From Robertkochia aurantiaca (GTDB lineage: Bacteria > Bacteroidota > Bacteroidia > Flavobacteriales > Flavobacteriaceae): a stretch of DNA of 64,000 nucleotides. The translations under genes and the position numbers were made by a program. A model generated the notes under the pieces. The model did not search any database and was not told the origin of the DNA. It saw only the letters and a list, made by a program, of their open reading frames with translations. Of the stretch, positions 46,155-56,837 are shown in pieces; position 1 is the stretch's first letter; every line of letters starts with the position of its first letter. The DNA lies in assembly GCF_020166495.1 (NCBI RefSeq), contig NZ_JAINZS010000004.1, forward strand, positions 1 to 64,000. The letters are read 5' to 3'.

Positions 46155-47516
46155 TTAAGCTACAACTTTTCTGTTTTTACCTGTTTTCATTAAACCGTCA
46201 TAATGCCTGTTCAACAGATAGGCGTTAACCTGCTGCATGGTATCGATGGCAACTCCCACCATAATAAGCAGCGAAGTACCTCCGTAGAACAGTGCCCATC
46301 CCTGTTGAATACCCATCACATTAACCACGATGGCAGGGAAAACAGCGATCACAGCCAGGAATAACGATCCCGGGAAAGTGATCAGCGACATTATTTTATC
46401 CAAATAATCAGCGGTTTCCTTTCCGGGTCTGATACCGGGAATAAATCCGCCGCTACGTTTCAGATCATCAGCCATTTTATTGGTAGGCACAGTGATAGCG
46501 GTATAGAAATAGGTGAACACGATGATCAACAGCGCAAACACCAGGTTATACCAGAAACCGAACATGGAACCATTTCCAAAATTCACCTGCAGCCATTGTC
46601 CGACAGCCGTGTCTTTCAGCATACCGATACTCCCGATATAACCGGGGGCAAACATGATCGCTTGTGCGAAAATGATCGGCATTACACCTGAAGCATTCAG
46701 CTTAAGGGGTATATACTGACGCGAACCGAAAACGTTCTTTTCGTATCCGCCTGAAGCCGTTCTTCTGGCGTACTGAACCGGAATCTGACGTGTAGCCATT
46801 ACCAGCATGATACAGGCCAGAATGACCACGAACCATAAAATAACTTCGATCAGGATCAGGATCAGCCCTCCATTATTTCGATTCACCACAGAATCGAATT
46901 CCTGAGCAAATGAAATAGGAAGAGTTGCGATAATACCTACCATGATCAGCAGGGAAATACCGTTCCCGATTCCTTTATCGGTAATCTTTTCACCCAACCA
47001 CATTGCAAAAATCGTTCCTGTTACCAGAATCAACACGGCAGGGATCATAAAATCAAGGCCTTTACCAAGAATAAAGGCGCTGTCAGGAACTCCAAGAGCT
47101 CCTAATCCATACAGGTAAGCAGGTGCCTGCACCAGACATATTCCGATGGTCAGCCATCGGGTGATCTGATTCAGGGTCTTTCTACCACTCTCTCCTTCTT
47201 TCTGTAACTTCTGAAGGTAAGGAATGGCGAGACCCATTAACTGCACAACAATAGATGCCGATATGTACGGCATGATACCTAAAGCAAACACAGAGGCATT
47301 AGCAAAAGCACCCCCGGTAAATGCATTCAATATTCCCAATAACCCACCACCGTCTGTACGGGAAGTGAGTTCTGCAAGTTGTTGTGCATCAATACCCGGA
47401 AGTACCACCTGGGCACCAAAACGGTAAACTAACAGCAAACCGAGGGTCACCAGGATTCTACCTTTCAACTCTTCAATTTTCCAGATATTGCTTAATGTCT
47501 CTATAAATTTCTTCAT
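46155..47516 (-). CDS. secY: Protein translocase subunit SecY
   Basis: The product has 453 residues with ten hydrophobic spans and forms the SecYEG pore for exported and membrane proteins. It begins with the amphipathic helix [38 protein letters not shown] is the plug/TM2 region. Cytosolic loops include [14 protein letters not shown], and the region around [19 protein letters not shown] matches the family. It lies between rplO and infA. Confidence 0.98.
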   Translation of the reverse strand: MKKFIETLSNIWKIEELKGRILVTLGLLLVYRFGAQVVLPGIDAQQLAELTSRTDGGGLLGILNAFTGGAFANASVFALGIMPYISASIVVQLMGLAIPYLQKLQKEGESGRKTLNQITRWLTIGICLVQAPAYLYGLGALGVPDSAFILGKGLDFMIPAVLILVTGTIFAMWLGEKITDKGIGNGISLLIMVGIIATLPISFAQEFDSVVNRNNGGLILILIEVILWFVVILACIMLVMATRQIPVQYARRTASGGYEKNVFGSRQYIPLKLNASGVMPIIFAQAIMFAPGYIGSIGMLKDTAVGQWLQVNFGNGSMFGFWYNLVFALLIIVFTYFYTAITVPTNKMADDLKRSGGFIPGIRPGKETADYLDKIMSLITFPGSLFLAVIAVFPAIVVNVMGIQQGWALFYGGTSLLIMVGVAIDTMQQVNAYLLNRHYDGLMKTGKNRKVVA

Positions 47517-47530
47517 GGTTACTTATTGGG

Positions 47531-47983
47531 TTATAAATTTACGGCCTCTCCTCCTGCTGCCTCGATAGCTGCTTTTGCGCTGGCAGTAAATTTATGAACA
47601 GATACCTTTAATTTAGCCTTCAGTTCTCCTCCACCCAGAATTTTAACCAGGTCAGAAGACTTCACGATTCGGTTCTCTATCAGAAGGTCCATATCCACGG
47701 TGTCTTTGATCACCCCTTTATCGGCCAACTCCTGAAGTTTGCTCAAATTGATACCAACATACTCCTTACGGTTGATGTTGTTGAAACCAAATTTAGGCAC
47801 TCGTCTTTGAAGTGGCATCTGACCTCCTTCAAAACCGATCTTTTTAGAGTAACCAGAACGAGACTTGGCACCCTTATGACCTCGGGCGGCAGTACCACCT
47901 TTGCCAGATCCCTGACCTCTTCCTACTCGCTTTCCGTTTTTATGTACTGAACCTTCAGCGGGTTGTAAGTTACTTAAATCCAT
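47531..47983 (-). CDS. rplO: Ribosomal protein L15
   Basis: The product has 150 residues. A Gly/Lys-rich extended N-terminus (GRGQGSGKGGTAARGHKGAK) threads through 23S rRNA. It is followed by GGQMPLQRRVPKFGFNN and a C-terminal globular part ending KFTASAKAAIEAAGGEAVNL. It follows rpmD by 13 bp. Confidence 0.98.
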   Translation of the reverse strand: MDLSNLQPAEGSVHKNGKRVGRGQGSGKGGTAARGHKGAKSRSGYSKKIGFEGGQMPLQRRVPKFGFNNINRKEYVGINLSKLQELADKGVIKDTVDMDLLIENRIVKSSDLVKILGGGELKAKLKVSVHKFTASAKAAIEAAGGEAVNL

Positions 47984-47996
47984 AACTATATTGTTA

Positions 47997-48176
47997 TTAA
48001 GCTTCTTCTACAGAAACTAGGTGTTCTACTTTTTTTACCATACCAAGGATGCTAGGTGTTGCTTCATGTTCCACCTCCTGGCCTATTCCATTGAGCCCTA
48101 ACGCCTCCAGGGTACGCTTTTGATCCTGCGGACGCTTAATGTTGCTCCTTACCTGTGTAACTTTTATCTTTCCCAT
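47997..48176 (-). CDS. rpmD: Ribosomal protein L30
   Basis: A 59-residue protein, MGKIKVTQVRSNIKRPQDQK then RTLEALGLNGIGQ and the C-terminal PSILGMVKKVEHLVSVEEA. It is a compact alpha-beta L30 fold at the 5S rRNA side of the 50S. It is 12 bp after rpsE and 13 bp before rplO. Confidence 0.96.
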   Translation of the reverse strand: MGKIKVTQVRSNIKRPQDQKRTLEALGLNGIGQEVEHEATPSILGMVKKVEHLVSVEEA

Positions 48177-48188
48177 CTTATCCTTGAT

Positions 48189-48713
48189 TTATCCTTTAAA
48201 AACTTTTTCTAAAGAAATTCCTCGCTGAGCAGCCACGGTTTTGGCATCTCTCAGGCGCAATAATGCGTCAAAGGTCGCCTTAACCACATTGTGAGGGTTC
48301 GAAGACCCTTGTGACTTTGAAAGTACGTCATGTACCCCTACAGCTTCCAGTACGGCACGAACCGCTCCACCGGCGATTACCCCGGTACCGTGAGAGGCTG
48401 GCTTAAGGAATACACGGGCACCGCCGTATTTTCCTTTTTGCTCATGAGGCAATGTACCCTTATTCAGCGGAACTCTTACCAGGTTTTTCTTCGCATCTTC
48501 AACCGCTTTGGAAATAGCGTCTGCCACCTCTTTAGACTTTCCAAGTCCGTGACCAACAACACCATCTTCATTTCCTACCACGACGATAGCTGAAAAACCA
48601 AAAGCACGACCACCCTTGGTTACTTTAGTTACTCGTTGTACACCTACAAGACGATCTTTTAACTCAAGTCCTCCAGGCTTCACCAATTCTACGTTCTTAT
48701 AATTTTGATACAT
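48189..48713 (-). CDS. rpsE: Ribosomal protein S5
   Basis: The product has 174 residues. The double-stranded RNA-binding-like N-terminal domain has [20 protein letters not shown] and [14 protein letters not shown]. The C-terminal domain has [19 protein letters not shown] and [16 protein letters not shown]. It contributes to decoding accuracy. It starts 8 bp after rplR. Confidence 0.98.
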   Translation of the reverse strand: MYQNYKNVELVKPGGLELKDRLVGVQRVTKVTKGGRAFGFSAIVVVGNEDGVVGHGLGKSKEVADAISKAVEDAKKNLVRVPLNKGTLPHEQKGKYGGARVFLKPASHGTGVIAGGAVRAVLEAVGVHDVLSKSQGSSNPHNVVKATFDALLRLRDAKTVAAQRGISLEKVFKG

Positions 48714-48721
48714 AACTTTTC

Positions 48722-49078
48722 TTAGAATTTAAGTCCTGCTTCTCTGGCACCTTCAGCCAATGATTTAACTCTACCGTGGTAAAGGTATCCACCTCTGTCA
48801 AAAGTGATGGTTTCGTACCCGGCTTTGATCGCCTTTTCGGCAATTGCTTTCCCAACAAGAGCTGCGATTTCAGATTTCGTACCTGTAGCATCGCTGATCT
48901 CTTTATCGCGAGATGATGCAGCAATAAGGGTTTTCCCTTCATTGTCATCGATCAATTGCGCGTAAATCTCTTTATTACTTCTGTAAACAGCCAGACGCGG
49001 TCTTGCTTCCGTTCCGGAAACATCCTTGCGAATTCTGTTCTTAATTCTCTGTCTTCTTTCAGTCTTTGATAATGCCAT
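48722..49078 (-). CDS. rplR: Ribosomal protein L18
   Basis: The product has 118 residues and binds 5S rRNA together with L5. It shows [37 protein letters not shown] and the C-terminal [20 protein letters not shown]. It starts 12 bp after rplF. Confidence 0.98.
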   Translation of the reverse strand: MALSKTERRQRIKNRIRKDVSGTEARPRLAVYRSNKEIYAQLIDDNEGKTLIAASSRDKEISDATGTKSEIAALVGKAIAEKAIKAGYETITFDRGGYLYHGRVKSLAEGAREAGLKF

Positions 49079-49090
49079 AATGCTAAATTA

Positions 49091-49633
49091 TTAAGCTGAT
49101 TTACCTGCTTTTCTTCTCAGTTGTTCTCCCACAAACTTAACACCTTTTCCTTTGTAAGGCTCAGGCTTACGGAATGAACGGATCTTGGCAGCTACCTGCC
49201 CGACCAGTTGCTTATCGTGAGAAGTCAATTTAACGATAGGGTTCTTACCTTTTTCTGAAACAGTCTCAACCTTGATCTCAGGAGCCAGCTCCATAACGAT
49301 ATTATGTGAGAAGCCCAGTGCCAGATCCAGTTTTTGTCCCTGGTTGCTGGCGCGGTATCCTACTCCTACCAATTCTAATTCTTTCGTAAAGCCGTTAGAA
49401 ACCCCTTCGATCATATTATTGAACAAAGACCGGTATAACCCATGCTTGGCTTTTAAATCTTTCCCGTCTGAAGAACGCTCTACAATGATATTTCCTTCCT
49501 CGACCTTCACGGTCACGTCTGAAAATTTCTGCGTAAGCTCTCCAAGCTTACCTTTAACGGTAACTTCGTCTTCCTTTACATCTACAGTAACCCCTTCCGG
49601 AATCACTATTGGACTATTACCTATTCTTGACAT
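49091..49633 (-). CDS. rplF: Ribosomal protein L6
   Basis: The product has 180 residues, two tandem L6 folds. MSRIGNSPIVIPEGVTVDVK begins the first. KELELVGVGYRASNQGQKLD joins them. The C-terminal signature PEPYKGKGVKFVGEQLRRKA lies at the factor-binding side of the 50S. It starts 19 bp after rpsH. Confidence 0.98.
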   Translation of the reverse strand: MSRIGNSPIVIPEGVTVDVKEDEVTVKGKLGELTQKFSDVTVKVEEGNIIVERSSDGKDLKAKHGLYRSLFNNMIEGVSNGFTKELELVGVGYRASNQGQKLDLALGFSHNIVMELAPEIKVETVSEKGKNPIVKLTSHDKQLVGQVAAKIRSFRKPEPYKGKGVKFVGEQLRRKAGKSA

Positions 49634-49652
49634 TTCCTTTTGTCTTTAATGA

Positions 49653-50051
49653 TTAGTAAACGTAACACAACACTTCTCCACCAACGCTCTCCTGCTGGGC
49701 CTGCTTGCTTGTCATCACCCCGTGAGAGGTTGAAACAATCGCAATTCCCAATCCGTTGAGAACACGAGGAAGTTCATCTTTCCCGCTGTATTTTCTCAAT
49801 CCGGGCTTACTGATACGCTGTATTTTTCTGATAACAGGCTCTTTGGTCTGCTTGTCATACTTAAGAGCGATCTTGATCGTTCCCTGAGCGGTATCGTCTT
49901 CGAACTTGTAGCTCAGGATATACCCCTGGTCGAAAAGGATCTTAGTGATCTCCTTCTTAAGCTTTGAAGCTGGTATTTCAACCACTCTGTGACCCGCGCT
50001 GTTTGCGTTTCTAATACGTGTTAAATAATCTGCTATAGGATCTGTATACAT
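49653..50051 (-). CDS. rpsH: Ribosomal protein S8
   Basis: The product has 132 residues. [20 protein letters not shown] opens the protein. [20 protein letters not shown] and the C-terminal [20 protein letters not shown] form the 16S-binding signature. In E. coli S8 represses the spc operon; no matching mRNA structure was identified here. Confidence 0.98.
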   Translation of the reverse strand: MYTDPIADYLTRIRNANSAGHRVVEIPASKLKKEITKILFDQGYILSYKFEDDTAQGTIKIALKYDKQTKEPVIRKIQRISKPGLRKYSGKDELPRVLNGLGIAIVSTSHGVMTSKQAQQESVGGEVLCYVY

Positions 50052-50071
50052 CTTTTATCCTTTTAAAACTT

Positions 50072-50341
50072 TTACCAACTTGCTTTTTTAACTCCGGGGA
50101 TCAGACCCTTGTTGGCCATTTCTCGGAACATAACCCGTGAAATACCGAAAGTACGCATATAACCCCTTGGTCTTCCGGTAAGCTTACAACGGTTGTGCAA
50201 ACGTACAGGTGAAGAGTTCTTAGGCAGCTTCTGCAATGCCTCCCAGTCGCCAGCCTCTTTAAGGGCTTTGCGCTTCTCGGCATATTTATCTACCATTTTT
50301 TGTCTTTTAACCTCGCGGGCTTTCATTGATTCTTTAGCCAT
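50072..50341 (-). CDS. rpsN: Ribosomal protein S14
   Basis: The product has 89 residues, the zinc-free form: the CxxC pairs of the short zinc-type S14 are missing. Family segments are [20 protein letters not shown] and [20 protein letters not shown], ending GVKKASW. It lies 2 bp after rplE. Confidence 0.98.
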   Translation of the reverse strand: MAKESMKAREVKRQKMVDKYAEKRKALKEAGDWEALQKLPKNSSPVRLHNRCKLTGRPRGYMRTFGISRVMFREMANKGLIPGVKKASW

Positions 50342-50343
50342 AC

Positions 50344-50895
50344 TTAATTCTTTTTAAAAGGTAATCCTAGTTCGCTCAATAATGATTTCGCCTCTTTATC
50401 GGTTTCGGCAGTGGTCACGAATGTTATATCCATTCCGGCCACCTTGTGCACCTTATCGATATCGATCTCAGGGAAGATGATCTGCTCGGTAATACCGAGG
50501 TTATAATTTCCTCTTCCGTCGAAACCATTGGCCTTGACACCATTAAAATCTCTTACTCGTGGCAGTGCTGAAGTAATCAAACGATCTAAAAATTCATACA
50601 TACGCTCTCCGCGAAGGGTTACTTTTGCCCCGATAGGCATTCCCTTACGCAGTTTAAATGAAGCTACGTCCTTTTTAGACATCGTAGCTACAGCTTTCTG
50701 TCCTGAAATTCTGCTCAGCTCGTCAACGGCGTGATCTATAAGCTTCTTATCAGCTACAGCTGCACCTACTCCACGGCTAATCACAATCTTTTCAAGTTTA
50801 GGTACCATCATGATATTGTCGTACCCAAATTCTTCGGTAAGAGAAGAGACTATTCTCTCTTTATACTCTTTCTTTAGTCTTGGAATGTAAGCCAT
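50344..50895 (-). CDS. rplE: Ribosomal protein L5
   Basis: The product has 183 residues. It binds 5S rRNA and contacts P-site tRNA and S13. Key segments are [40 protein letters not shown] and [20 protein letters not shown]. It lies 2 bp after rplX. Confidence 0.98.
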   Translation of the reverse strand: MAYIPRLKKEYKERIVSSLTEEFGYDNIMMVPKLEKIVISRGVGAAVADKKLIDHAVDELSRISGQKAVATMSKKDVASFKLRKGMPIGAKVTLRGERMYEFLDRLITSALPRVRDFNGVKANGFDGRGNYNLGITEQIIFPEIDIDKVHKVAGMDITFVTTAETDKEAKSLLSELGLPFKKN

Positions 50896-50897
50896 AA

Positions 50898-51212
50898 TTA
50901 AATTACTTCATTAGATTTTTTAGAAAATCTCACTTTCTTACCATCTCTCTCCTCGTATCCAACACGTGTGGTCTCTCCTGACTTAGGATCGATCAGTGAC
51001 AGGTTTGAGATATGAATCGGAGCTTCTTTTTCAACGATTCCTCCCTGAGGGTTCTGAGCACTGGGCTTTTCATGCTTCTTGACCAGGTTCACTCCCTCAA
51101 CGATCGCTTTGTTCTTTTCACGATCTACTCTGAGAACTTTACCTTCTGACCCTTTGTGGTCTCCGGCTATCACTCTCACAGTATCTCCTGATTTTATCTT
51201 TAGTTTCATCAT
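50898..51212 (-). CDS. rplX: Ribosomal protein L24
   Basis: The product has 104 residues with an N-terminal KOW motif ([20 protein letters not shown]). It starts 50S assembly on 23S rRNA. Two adjacent ATG codons (51212 and 51209) are possible starts; the ending is [11 protein letters not shown]. It lies 12 bp after rplN. Confidence 0.97.
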   Translation of the reverse strand: MMKLKIKSGDTVRVIAGDHKGSEGKVLRVDREKNKAIVEGVNLVKKHEKPSAQNPQGGIVEKEAPIHISNLSLIDPKSGETTRVGYEERDGKKVRFSKKSNEVI

Positions 51213-51224
51213 TTCTTTGCTGTA

Positions 51225-51593
51225 TTAAAGCACTTCAGGTGCTAATGATACAATTTTCATAAACTGCTTGTCGCGCAATTCTCTCGCTACGGGTCCGAAT
51301 ACACGGGTACCGCGCATTTCACCTTGTGGGTTGAGCAGCACGCAGGCATTATCATCGAAACGAATGTAAGATCCGTCAGGACGTCTTACCTCTTTTCTGG
51401 TACGAACAACTACTGCTGTAGATACCTGTCCCTTTTTCACGTTTCCGTTAGGGGTGGCATCTTTAACAGTAACAACGATCTTATCACCTACTGAGGCATA
51501 GCGTCTTTTAGTACCGCCGAGTACACGGATAGCCAAAACTTCTTTGGCTCCGGTATTGTCTGCTACTTTTAATCTTGATTCCTGTTGTACCAT
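51225..51593 (-). CDS. rplN: Ribosomal protein L14
   Basis: The product has 122 residues at the subunit interface. [20 protein letters not shown] opens the beta barrel. [40 protein letters not shown] and [20 protein letters not shown] follow. It lies 2 bp after rpsQ. Confidence 0.98.
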   Translation of the reverse strand: MVQQESRLKVADNTGAKEVLAIRVLGGTKRRYASVGDKIVVTVKDATPNGNVKKGQVSTAVVVRTRKEVRRPDGSYIRFDDNACVLLNPQGEMRGTRVFGPVARELRDKQFMKIVSLAPEVL

Positions 51594-51595
51594 AA

Positions 51596-51853
51596 TTATT
51601 TAGCTCTTTCAATGATTTCAACTAATCTCCAACATTTGGTTTTGCTCATGGGCTTTGTTTCCATGATCTTAACAGTGTCACCAATGTTGCAATCTTCTTT
51701 TTCGTCGTGTGCAACGTATTTTTTCGTTTTCAACACGAACTTTCCGTACATAGGGTGCTTTACGCGTTTCACCTCAGAAACCACAATCGACTTCTGCATT
51801 TTGTTACTGGTTACTACCCCTATTCTTTCTTTTCTTAAATTTCTATTTTCCAT
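51596..51853 (-). CDS. rpsQ: Ribosomal protein S17
   Basis: The product has 85 residues in an OB-fold that binds 16S r[35 protein letters not shown] and [20 protein letters not shown] are the signature parts. It lies 16 bp after rpmC. Confidence 0.98.
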   Translation of the reverse strand: MENRNLRKERIGVVTSNKMQKSIVVSEVKRVKHPMYGKFVLKTKKYVAHDEKEDCNIGDTVKIMETKPMSKTKCWRLVEIIERAK

Positions 51854-51869
51854 CTCTAGCAGAATCGAA

Positions 51870-52061
51870 TTATTGTAATTCTCTTTTCGTAAGCTCCGTG
51901 GCCAGTCTGGCTACCGTTCTTCTTGTATTACGAAGCTGAATCGGGTTTTCCAGCGGTGTGATCGCGTGAGCTAATTTCAGATCTGCATACTGCTTTTTAG
52001 CAACACCAAGCTTTTCTTGTAGCTCAGCAGTAGATAATTCTCTAATCTCTGATTGTTTCAT
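51870..52061 (-). CDS. rpmC: Ribosomal protein L29
   Basis: The product has 63 residues, an all-helical protein near the peptide exit tunnel. [20 protein letters not shown] forms helix one and [19 protein letters not shown] the last helix. It lies 19 bp after rplP. Confidence 0.97.
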   Translation of the reverse strand: MKQSEIRELSTAELQEKLGVAKKQYADLKLAHAITPLENPIQLRNTRRTVARLATELTKRELQ

Positions 52062-52080
52062 GTTCTTCTTAATAAATAAA

Positions 52081-52500
52081 TTAAGCTGAATAATCCCTGG
52101 CTACTACGAACTTGGTTCTAACGGGTAGTTTCTGAGCGGCTAATCGCAACGCTTCTTTCGCTACCTCCATGGGTACACCACCCACTTCGAACATAATTCG
52201 ACCTGGTTTAACTACAGCTGCCCAATATTCGGGAGCACCTTTACCTTTACCCATACGCACCTCAAGAGGCTTCTTTGTGATAGGTTTGTCCGGGAAAATC
52301 TTGATCCACAACTGTCCTTCTCTTTTCATGTAACGGGTTGCCGCCACACGAGCTGCCTCAATCTGACGGGCAGTGATGAACTTAGAATCAAGAGACTTTA
52401 TTCCGAACATACCGTTTGAAAGCTCATGCCCTCTTTGAGAGATGCCTTTCATACGGCCCTTTTGCTGCTTACGGTATTTTGTTCTTTTCGGCTGTAACAT
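52081..52500 (-). CDS. rplP: Ribosomal protein L16
   Basis: The product has 139 residues and helps to position A-site t[63 protein letters not shown] and [13 protein letters not shown] are the signature segments. It lies 19 bp after rpsC. Confidence 0.98.
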   Translation of the reverse strand: MLQPKRTKYRKQQKGRMKGISQRGHELSNGMFGIKSLDSKFITARQIEAARVAATRYMKREGQLWIKIFPDKPITKKPLEVRMGKGKGAPEYWAAVVKPGRIMFEVGGVPMEVAKEALRLAAQKLPVRTKFVVARDYSA

Positions 52501-52519
52501 TTTTTCTTACTTTAAAAAA

Positions 52520-53239
52520 TTACTTTCTACGACGAGCTTTTCCTTTTCCTCCTGCATTACCTCTTCCTTTTCCCTGCTTTTTTGACATGCCGGTCAAAGG
52601 AGAAAGGTCTCTCTTTCCGTAGACCTCGCCTTTCATGATCCACACTTTTACACCCAGCCTACCATAAGTAGTATGAGCTTCTTCCAGTGCATAATCAATA
52701 TCAGCTCTAAAAGTTGATAAAGGGATGCGACCATCTTTATAAGACTCTGAACGCGCCATTTCAGCACCGTTCAGTCGTCCTGAAATCTGGATTTTGATAC
52801 CTTCTGCGTTCATACGCATAGCTGCGGCAATAGCCATTTTAATGGCACGTCGGTAGGAGATCCTGTTTTCGATTTGACGTGCGATACTTGACGCAACCAG
52901 GTGAGCATCCAGCTCAGGTCTTTTGATCTCAAAGATGTTGATCTGAACCTCTTTATCAGTGATCTTCTTAAGCTCTTCTTTCAGCTTGTCTACCTCCTGA
53001 CCGCCTTTTCCGATAATGATACCGGGGCGCGCGGTGGTGATAGTAACGGTTACAAGCTTCAGGGTTCGCTCGATGATTACCCTTGAAACACTCGCTTTAG
53101 AAAGACGGGCATGGATATACTTCCTGATCTTATCGTCTTCAGCAAGTTTATCCCCGTAATCGTTACCTCCGTACCAGTTGGATTCCCATCCTCTGATGAT
53201 ACCAAGGCGATTTCCTATTGGATTTGTTTTCTGTCCCAT
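52520..53239 (-). CDS. rpsC: Ribosomal protein S3
   Basis: From the ATG at 53239 the product has 239 residues and begins [20 protein letters not shown], the normal S3 start. A longer frame from 53281 would overlap rplV and add 14 unconserved residues, so I reject it. The KH domain shows [20 protein letters not shown], and the C-terminal domain shows [19 protein letters not shown]. The tail is Gly/Lys/Arg-rich. S3 lines the mRNA entry. Confidence 0.97.
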   Translation of the reverse strand: MGQKTNPIGNRLGIIRGWESNWYGGNDYGDKLAEDDKIRKYIHARLSKASVSRVIIERTLKLVTVTITTARPGIIIGKGGQEVDKLKEELKKITDKEVQINIFEIKRPELDAHLVASSIARQIENRISYRRAIKMAIAAAMRMNAEGIKIQISGRLNGAEMARSESYKDGRIPLSTFRADIDYALEEAHTTYGRLGVKVWIMKGEVYGKRDLSPLTGMSKKQGKGRGNAGGKGKARRRK

Positions 53240-53252
53240 ACTATTCTTCCTA

Positions 53253-53660
53253 TTAGCTTTGAGTGTTATTATTAGATCCAAGCACTAATGTTACGTGATT
53301 GGAACGCTTTCTTATTCTGTGTGCACGACCCTGAGGTGCCGGACGAAGACGCTTCAGCATGCTTCCTCCGTCTACTCTGATCTCTTTCACATAAAGGTCT
53401 GCCGCCTCGATATCAGCTTCCTCGTTCTTAGCCTGCCAGTTAGCTATCGCTGAAAGCAACAGCTTCTCCAGGCGGCGAGAAGCCTCTTTTTGGCTAAACT
53501 TCAAAATAGCAAGTGCCTTCTCTACTTTTTCACCGCGTACCAGATCTGCTACCAGTCGCATCTTCCTGGGTGAAGTAGGGCAGTTATTCAACTTAGCAAA
53601 AGCCAAACTCTTTTTAGCTTCCTTTATTTGCTCTGCTCTTTCTTTTTTTCGAACTCCCAT
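53253..53660 (-). CDS. rplV: Ribosomal protein L22
   Basis: The product has 135 residues. It has a lysine-rich N-terminus ([14 protein letters not shown]), then [20 protein letters not shown] and the exit-tunnel hairpin region [20 protein letters not shown]. It lies 9 bp after rpsS. Confidence 0.98.
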   Translation of the reverse strand: MGVRKKERAEQIKEAKKSLAFAKLNNCPTSPRKMRLVADLVRGEKVEKALAILKFSQKEASRRLEKLLLSAIANWQAKNEEADIEAADLYVKEIRVDGGSMLKRLRPAPQGRAHRIRKRSNHVTLVLGSNNNTQS

Positions 53661-53669
53661 GGCTACTTA

Positions 53670-53948
53670 TTATTTTTTACCTTTATTTTTCGCACCGGCA
53701 TGACCACGGAATGATCGTGTCGGTGAAAATTCTCCTAGCTTGTGGCCCACCATGTTCTCGGTAACATAGACCGGAACAAACTGGCGACCATTATGAACCG
53801 CGATCGTCTGACCTACGAAATCCGGAGTGATCAATGACGCTCTGGACCAGGTTTTGATTACGGTTTTCTTTCCTGATTCTATATTTTGCTGAACCTTCTG
53901 CTCTAACTTATAGTGAACGTAAGGTCCTTTTTTTAATGAACGTGCCAT
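53670..53948 (-). CDS. rpsS: Ribosomal protein S19
   Basis: The product has 92 residues in the 30S head. [40 protein letters not shown] and the C-terminal [20 protein letters not shown] are conserved. It lies 10 bp after rplB. Confidence 0.98.
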   Translation of the reverse strand: MARSLKKGPYVHYKLEQKVQQNIESGKKTVIKTWSRASLITPDFVGQTIAVHNGRQFVPVYVTENMVGHKLGEFSPTRSFRGHAGAKNKGKK

Positions 53949-53958
53949 TTCTTAGTGT

Positions 53959-54783
53959 TTATTTCTTTCTACGTTCTACGATATACTTGTTACTTGCTTT
54001 AGTTTTAGAACGCGTTCTAAAACCTTTAGCAGGAAGACCTTTTCTGGATCTTGGGTGACCTCCTGAAGCTCTTCCTTCACCACCACCCATTGGGTGATCG
54101 ACAGGGTTCATAACCACAGGTCTTGTTCTCGGTCTTCTACCCAACCAGCGTTTTCTACCGGCCTTACCTGAAACGATCAGCTGGTGATCTGAATTAGACA
54201 CCGCTCCGATCGTAGCCATACAGTTGGCCAGTACCAAACGGGTTTCACCCGAAGGCAACTTGATAGTGGCATACTTGCCCTCTCTGGCCATCAACTGAGC
54301 AAAAGCACCTGCAGACCGAGCCATTACAGCTCCTTGTCCGGGGCGCAGCTCCACACAAGATATGATCGTACCTAATGGCACTTCACTTAAAGGCATCGCA
54401 TTCCCGATCTCTGGAGAAACGCCTGAACCCGACTTCACGGTCTGACCGACCTGAAGTCCGTTCTGAGCAATGATGTAATTTTTCTCCCCGTCAGTATATG
54501 TAATAAGGGCGATGAATGCCGTTCTGTTCGGATCGTACTGTATCGATTCAACCGTTGCCTCCATTCCGACTTTAGCCCTCTTGAAGTCAACCACACGATA
54601 CTTACGCTTATGACCACCACCCATATAGCGCATGGTCATCTTTCCTTGACTGTTTCTACCTCCCGACTTTTTTAACGGAGCGAGCAAGCTCTTCTCCGGC
54701 TTATCAGTAGTAAGCGCGTCAAATCCGTTTACTACTCTAAAACGCTGTGCGGGAGTTACTGGTTTTAATTTTCTAACTGACAT
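53959..54783 (-). CDS. rplB: Ribosomal protein L2
   Basis: The product has 274 residues close to the peptidyl-transferase centre. [40 protein letters not shown] and the C-terminal [20 protein letters not shown], which holds the functionally important histidine, are present. It lies 14 bp after rplW. Confidence 0.98.
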   Translation of the reverse strand: MSVRKLKPVTPAQRFRVVNGFDALTTDKPEKSLLAPLKKSGGRNSQGKMTMRYMGGGHKRKYRVVDFKRAKVGMEATVESIQYDPNRTAFIALITYTDGEKNYIIAQNGLQVGQTVKSGSGVSPEIGNAMPLSEVPLGTIISCVELRPGQGAVMARSAGAFAQLMAREGKYATIKLPSGETRLVLANCMATIGAVSNSDHQLIVSGKAGRKRWLGRRPRTRPVVMNPVDHPMGGGEGRASGGHPRSRKGLPAKGFRTRSKTKASNKYIVERRKK

Positions 54784-54797
54784 CTCTTGTCTTTAAC

Positions 54798-55088
54798 TTA
54801 TATATTACTATAAAAATCAATAATATCTCCTTCGGCTACCTGAACAACAGCTTTCTTAAAGGCATTGGTCTTACCGCGCTGAATTCCTGTTTTTGTATAA
54901 CGGGTCTTACGGGTAGGACCATAGTTCATGGTACGAACTTTTTCAACAGAAACGCCATAAGCAGATTCTACCGCATTCTTGATCTCCAGCTTGTTAGCAC
55001 GGGGATCCACGATAAAACCATAACGATTATTCAACTCGCTGTCTGCGGTTGCTTTTTCGGTAATGATAGGTTTAATTAACACACTCAT
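54798..55088 (-). CDS. rplW: Ribosomal protein L23
   Basis: The product has 96 residues at the exit tunnel, the docking site for trigger factor and SRP. VLIKPIITEKATADSELNNR, RANKLEIKNAVESAYGVSVE and VRTMNYGPTRKTRYTKTG are family segments. It lies 7 bp after rplD. Confidence 0.98.
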   Translation of the reverse strand: MSVLIKPIITEKATADSELNNRYGFIVDPRANKLEIKNAVESAYGVSVEKVRTMNYGPTRKTRYTKTGIQRGKTNAFKKAVVQVAEGDIIDFYSNI

Positions 55089-55095
55089 GGGTTCC

Positions 55096-55725
55096 TTATT
55101 TACTTAAATTTGACTCGATTTTCTCCAACGCACCCTCTAAAAGCACGATACTCTTCGCGTTAACGATTTTGTAAGTGCTTAATTCTGAGCTTGTTATCAC
55201 GTCAGACGCCTTCAAATTACGCGACGACAAATATACGTTATTATTTGAATCGCCCAAGACGAACAAAGACTTTTTATTCTCTAAGCCTAAGGCCTTTAGC
55301 ACCGCTGTAAACTCCTTGGTTTTTGGCGCTTCAAAGTTGAAATCTTCAACTACCACTATCGCCTTTTCCTGAGCTTTTTGAGTCAACGCTGATCTTCTGG
55401 CCAGACGCTTCACCGATTTGTTCAGTCGCTGCGTATAATCTTTTGGTCTCGGACCAAAGATTCGCCCACCACCTTTAAAGATCGGTGACTTGATGCTACC
55501 GGCTCTTGCAGTACCGGTACCTTTTTGCTTCTTGATCTTACGGGTACTCCCTGCGATCTCAGCTCTTTCTTTCGCCTTGTGGGTTCCCTGACGCTGATTC
55601 GCAAGATATTGCTTCACATCAAGGTACACCGCATGATTGCTCGGCTCTATTCCGAAAACCGAATCAGAAAGGTTTACCTTTCTACCGGTTTCTTTTCCAT
55701 TGATATCTAAAACTGCTACTTCCAT
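55096..55725 (-). CDS. rplD: Ribosomal protein L4
   Basis: From the ATG at 55725 the product has 209 residues, beginning [20 protein letters not shown]. This ATG shares one base with the rplC stop (TAATG), a typical coupling arrangement; a longer frame from 55770 lies in rplC. The loop reaching the exit tunnel is [20 protein letters not shown]. In E. coli L4 also represses its own operon. Confidence 0.97.
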   Translation of the reverse strand: MEVAVLDINGKETGRKVNLSDSVFGIEPSNHAVYLDVKQYLANQRQGTHKAKERAEIAGSTRKIKKQKGTGTARAGSIKSPIFKGGGRIFGPRPKDYTQRLNKSVKRLARRSALTQKAQEKAIVVVEDFNFEAPKTKEFTAVLKALGLENKKSLFVLGDSNNNVYLSSRNLKASDVITSSELSTYKIVNAKSIVLLEGALEKIESNLSK

Positions 55726-56342
55726 TACTTCTGAACGATTACATAAGCGTTTTTGTGACCTGGAACACACCCTTTAACCACTAAAAGGTTTTTCTCTGGA
55801 ACCACTTTCAACACTCTTAAGTTTTGAACTGTTACTTTTTCAGACCCCATTTGCCCTGCCATACGCATTCCTTTAAAAACACGTGCAGGGTAAGAGGCAG
55901 CACCGATAGAACCGGGCGCTCTCAAACGGTTGTGCTGACCGTGAGTCGCTTGTCCGACACCGCCGAACCCGTGACGTTTAACAACCCCCTGGAAACCTTT
56001 TCCTTTAGAGGTACCCGTCACATCTACGAACTCACCTTCTACAAATTGTTCAACAGTGACACTGTCACCTAATTTATACTCGCCTTCAAAATCCTGGAAC
56101 TCGACAACTTTTCTTTTAGGAGAAACCCCTGCTTTTTTTGCATGGCCTGCTTCGGCCTTGTTAGCATGTCTTTCTGCCTTGTCATCGAAACCAAGCTGAA
56201 GAGCTTCATACCCGTCAACCTCTTTGGTTCTGACTTGGGTAACTACACATGGCCCAGCTTCGATCACAGTACAAGGAATGTTTTTCCCGTTCTCGTCGAA
56301 TATGCTGGTCATACCAATTTTCTTTCCAATTAACCCAGACAT
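55725..56342 (-). CDS. rplC: Ribosomal protein L3
   Basis: The product has 205 residues. [20 protein letters not shown] opens it. [40 protein letters not shown] and [20 protein letters not shown] are signature parts. It is preceded by an unusually long 178-bp gap after rpsJ. Confidence 0.98.
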   Translation of the reverse strand: MSGLIGKKIGMTSIFDENGKNIPCTVIEAGPCVVTQVRTKEVDGYEALQLGFDDKAERHANKAEAGHAKKAGVSPKRKVVEFQDFEGEYKLGDSVTVEQFVEGEFVDVTGTSKGKGFQGVVKRHGFGGVGQATHGQHNRLRAPGSIGAASYPARVFKGMRMAGQMGSEKVTVQNLRVLKVVPEKNLLVVKGCVPGHKNAYVIVQK

Positions 56343-56520
56343 TCTAAAATTTAATTTAACGACCCTTTTTACCAGGTCAGATTAATACTTAACAATAATT
56401 ACTCTATAAAAGTTCAGGGTCAAAAATACTTTCAACCCTGAACGTATTTCTTTCCGTTTTTCCTTCGCGAAACGCTCCGGACATGTACCGAAAACTCTCC
56501 CGTCTTCGGTTGCTGTCAAG
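56343..56520 (-). promoter_or_regulatory. Long rpsJ-rplC spacer with hairpins
   Basis: This 178-bp gap interrupts an operon whose other gaps before rpsK are below 25 bp. GTTCAGGGT (56412-56420) pairs perfectly with ACCCTGAAC (56435-56443). A second small stem, ACCGAA (56487-56492) with TTCGGT (56505-56510), lies nearer rpsJ. It may be an mRNA control element or processing site, or carry an internal promoter. The function is unproven. Confidence 0.5.
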
Positions 56521-56826
56521 TTACACCTTGATCTCTACCTCTACCCCGCTGGGCAGCTCAAGCTTCATCAGAGCATCAATAGTCTTTGATGAAGAACTGT
56601 AGATATCAAGAAGACGCTTGTATGAGCTCAACTCAAACTGCTCTCTCGACTTCTTGTTAACGTGAGGCGAACGCAGTACCGTAAAAATCTTCTTGTGCGT
56701 GGGAAGCGGAATTGGTCCGGTCACCACTGCACCGGTAGTCTTTACAGTTTTTACGATCTTCTCAGCCGACTTATCTACCAGATTATGATCGTATGACTTA
56801 AGCTTTATTCTGATCTTTTGACTCAT
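56521..56826 (-). CDS. rpsJ: Ribosomal protein S10
   Basis: The product has 101 residues in the 30S head; S10 also partners NusB in antitermination in other bacteria. [40 protein letters not shown] and the end [16 protein letters not shown] are conserved. It lies 11 bp after fusA, so str and S10 operons are joined here. Confidence 0.98.
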   Translation of the reverse strand: MSQKIRIKLKSYDHNLVDKSAEKIVKTVKTTGAVVTGPIPLPTHKKIFTVLRSPHVNKKSREQFELSSYKRLLDIYSSSSKTIDALMKLELPSGVEVEIKV

Positions 56827-56837
56827 TTCCTTTAAAT

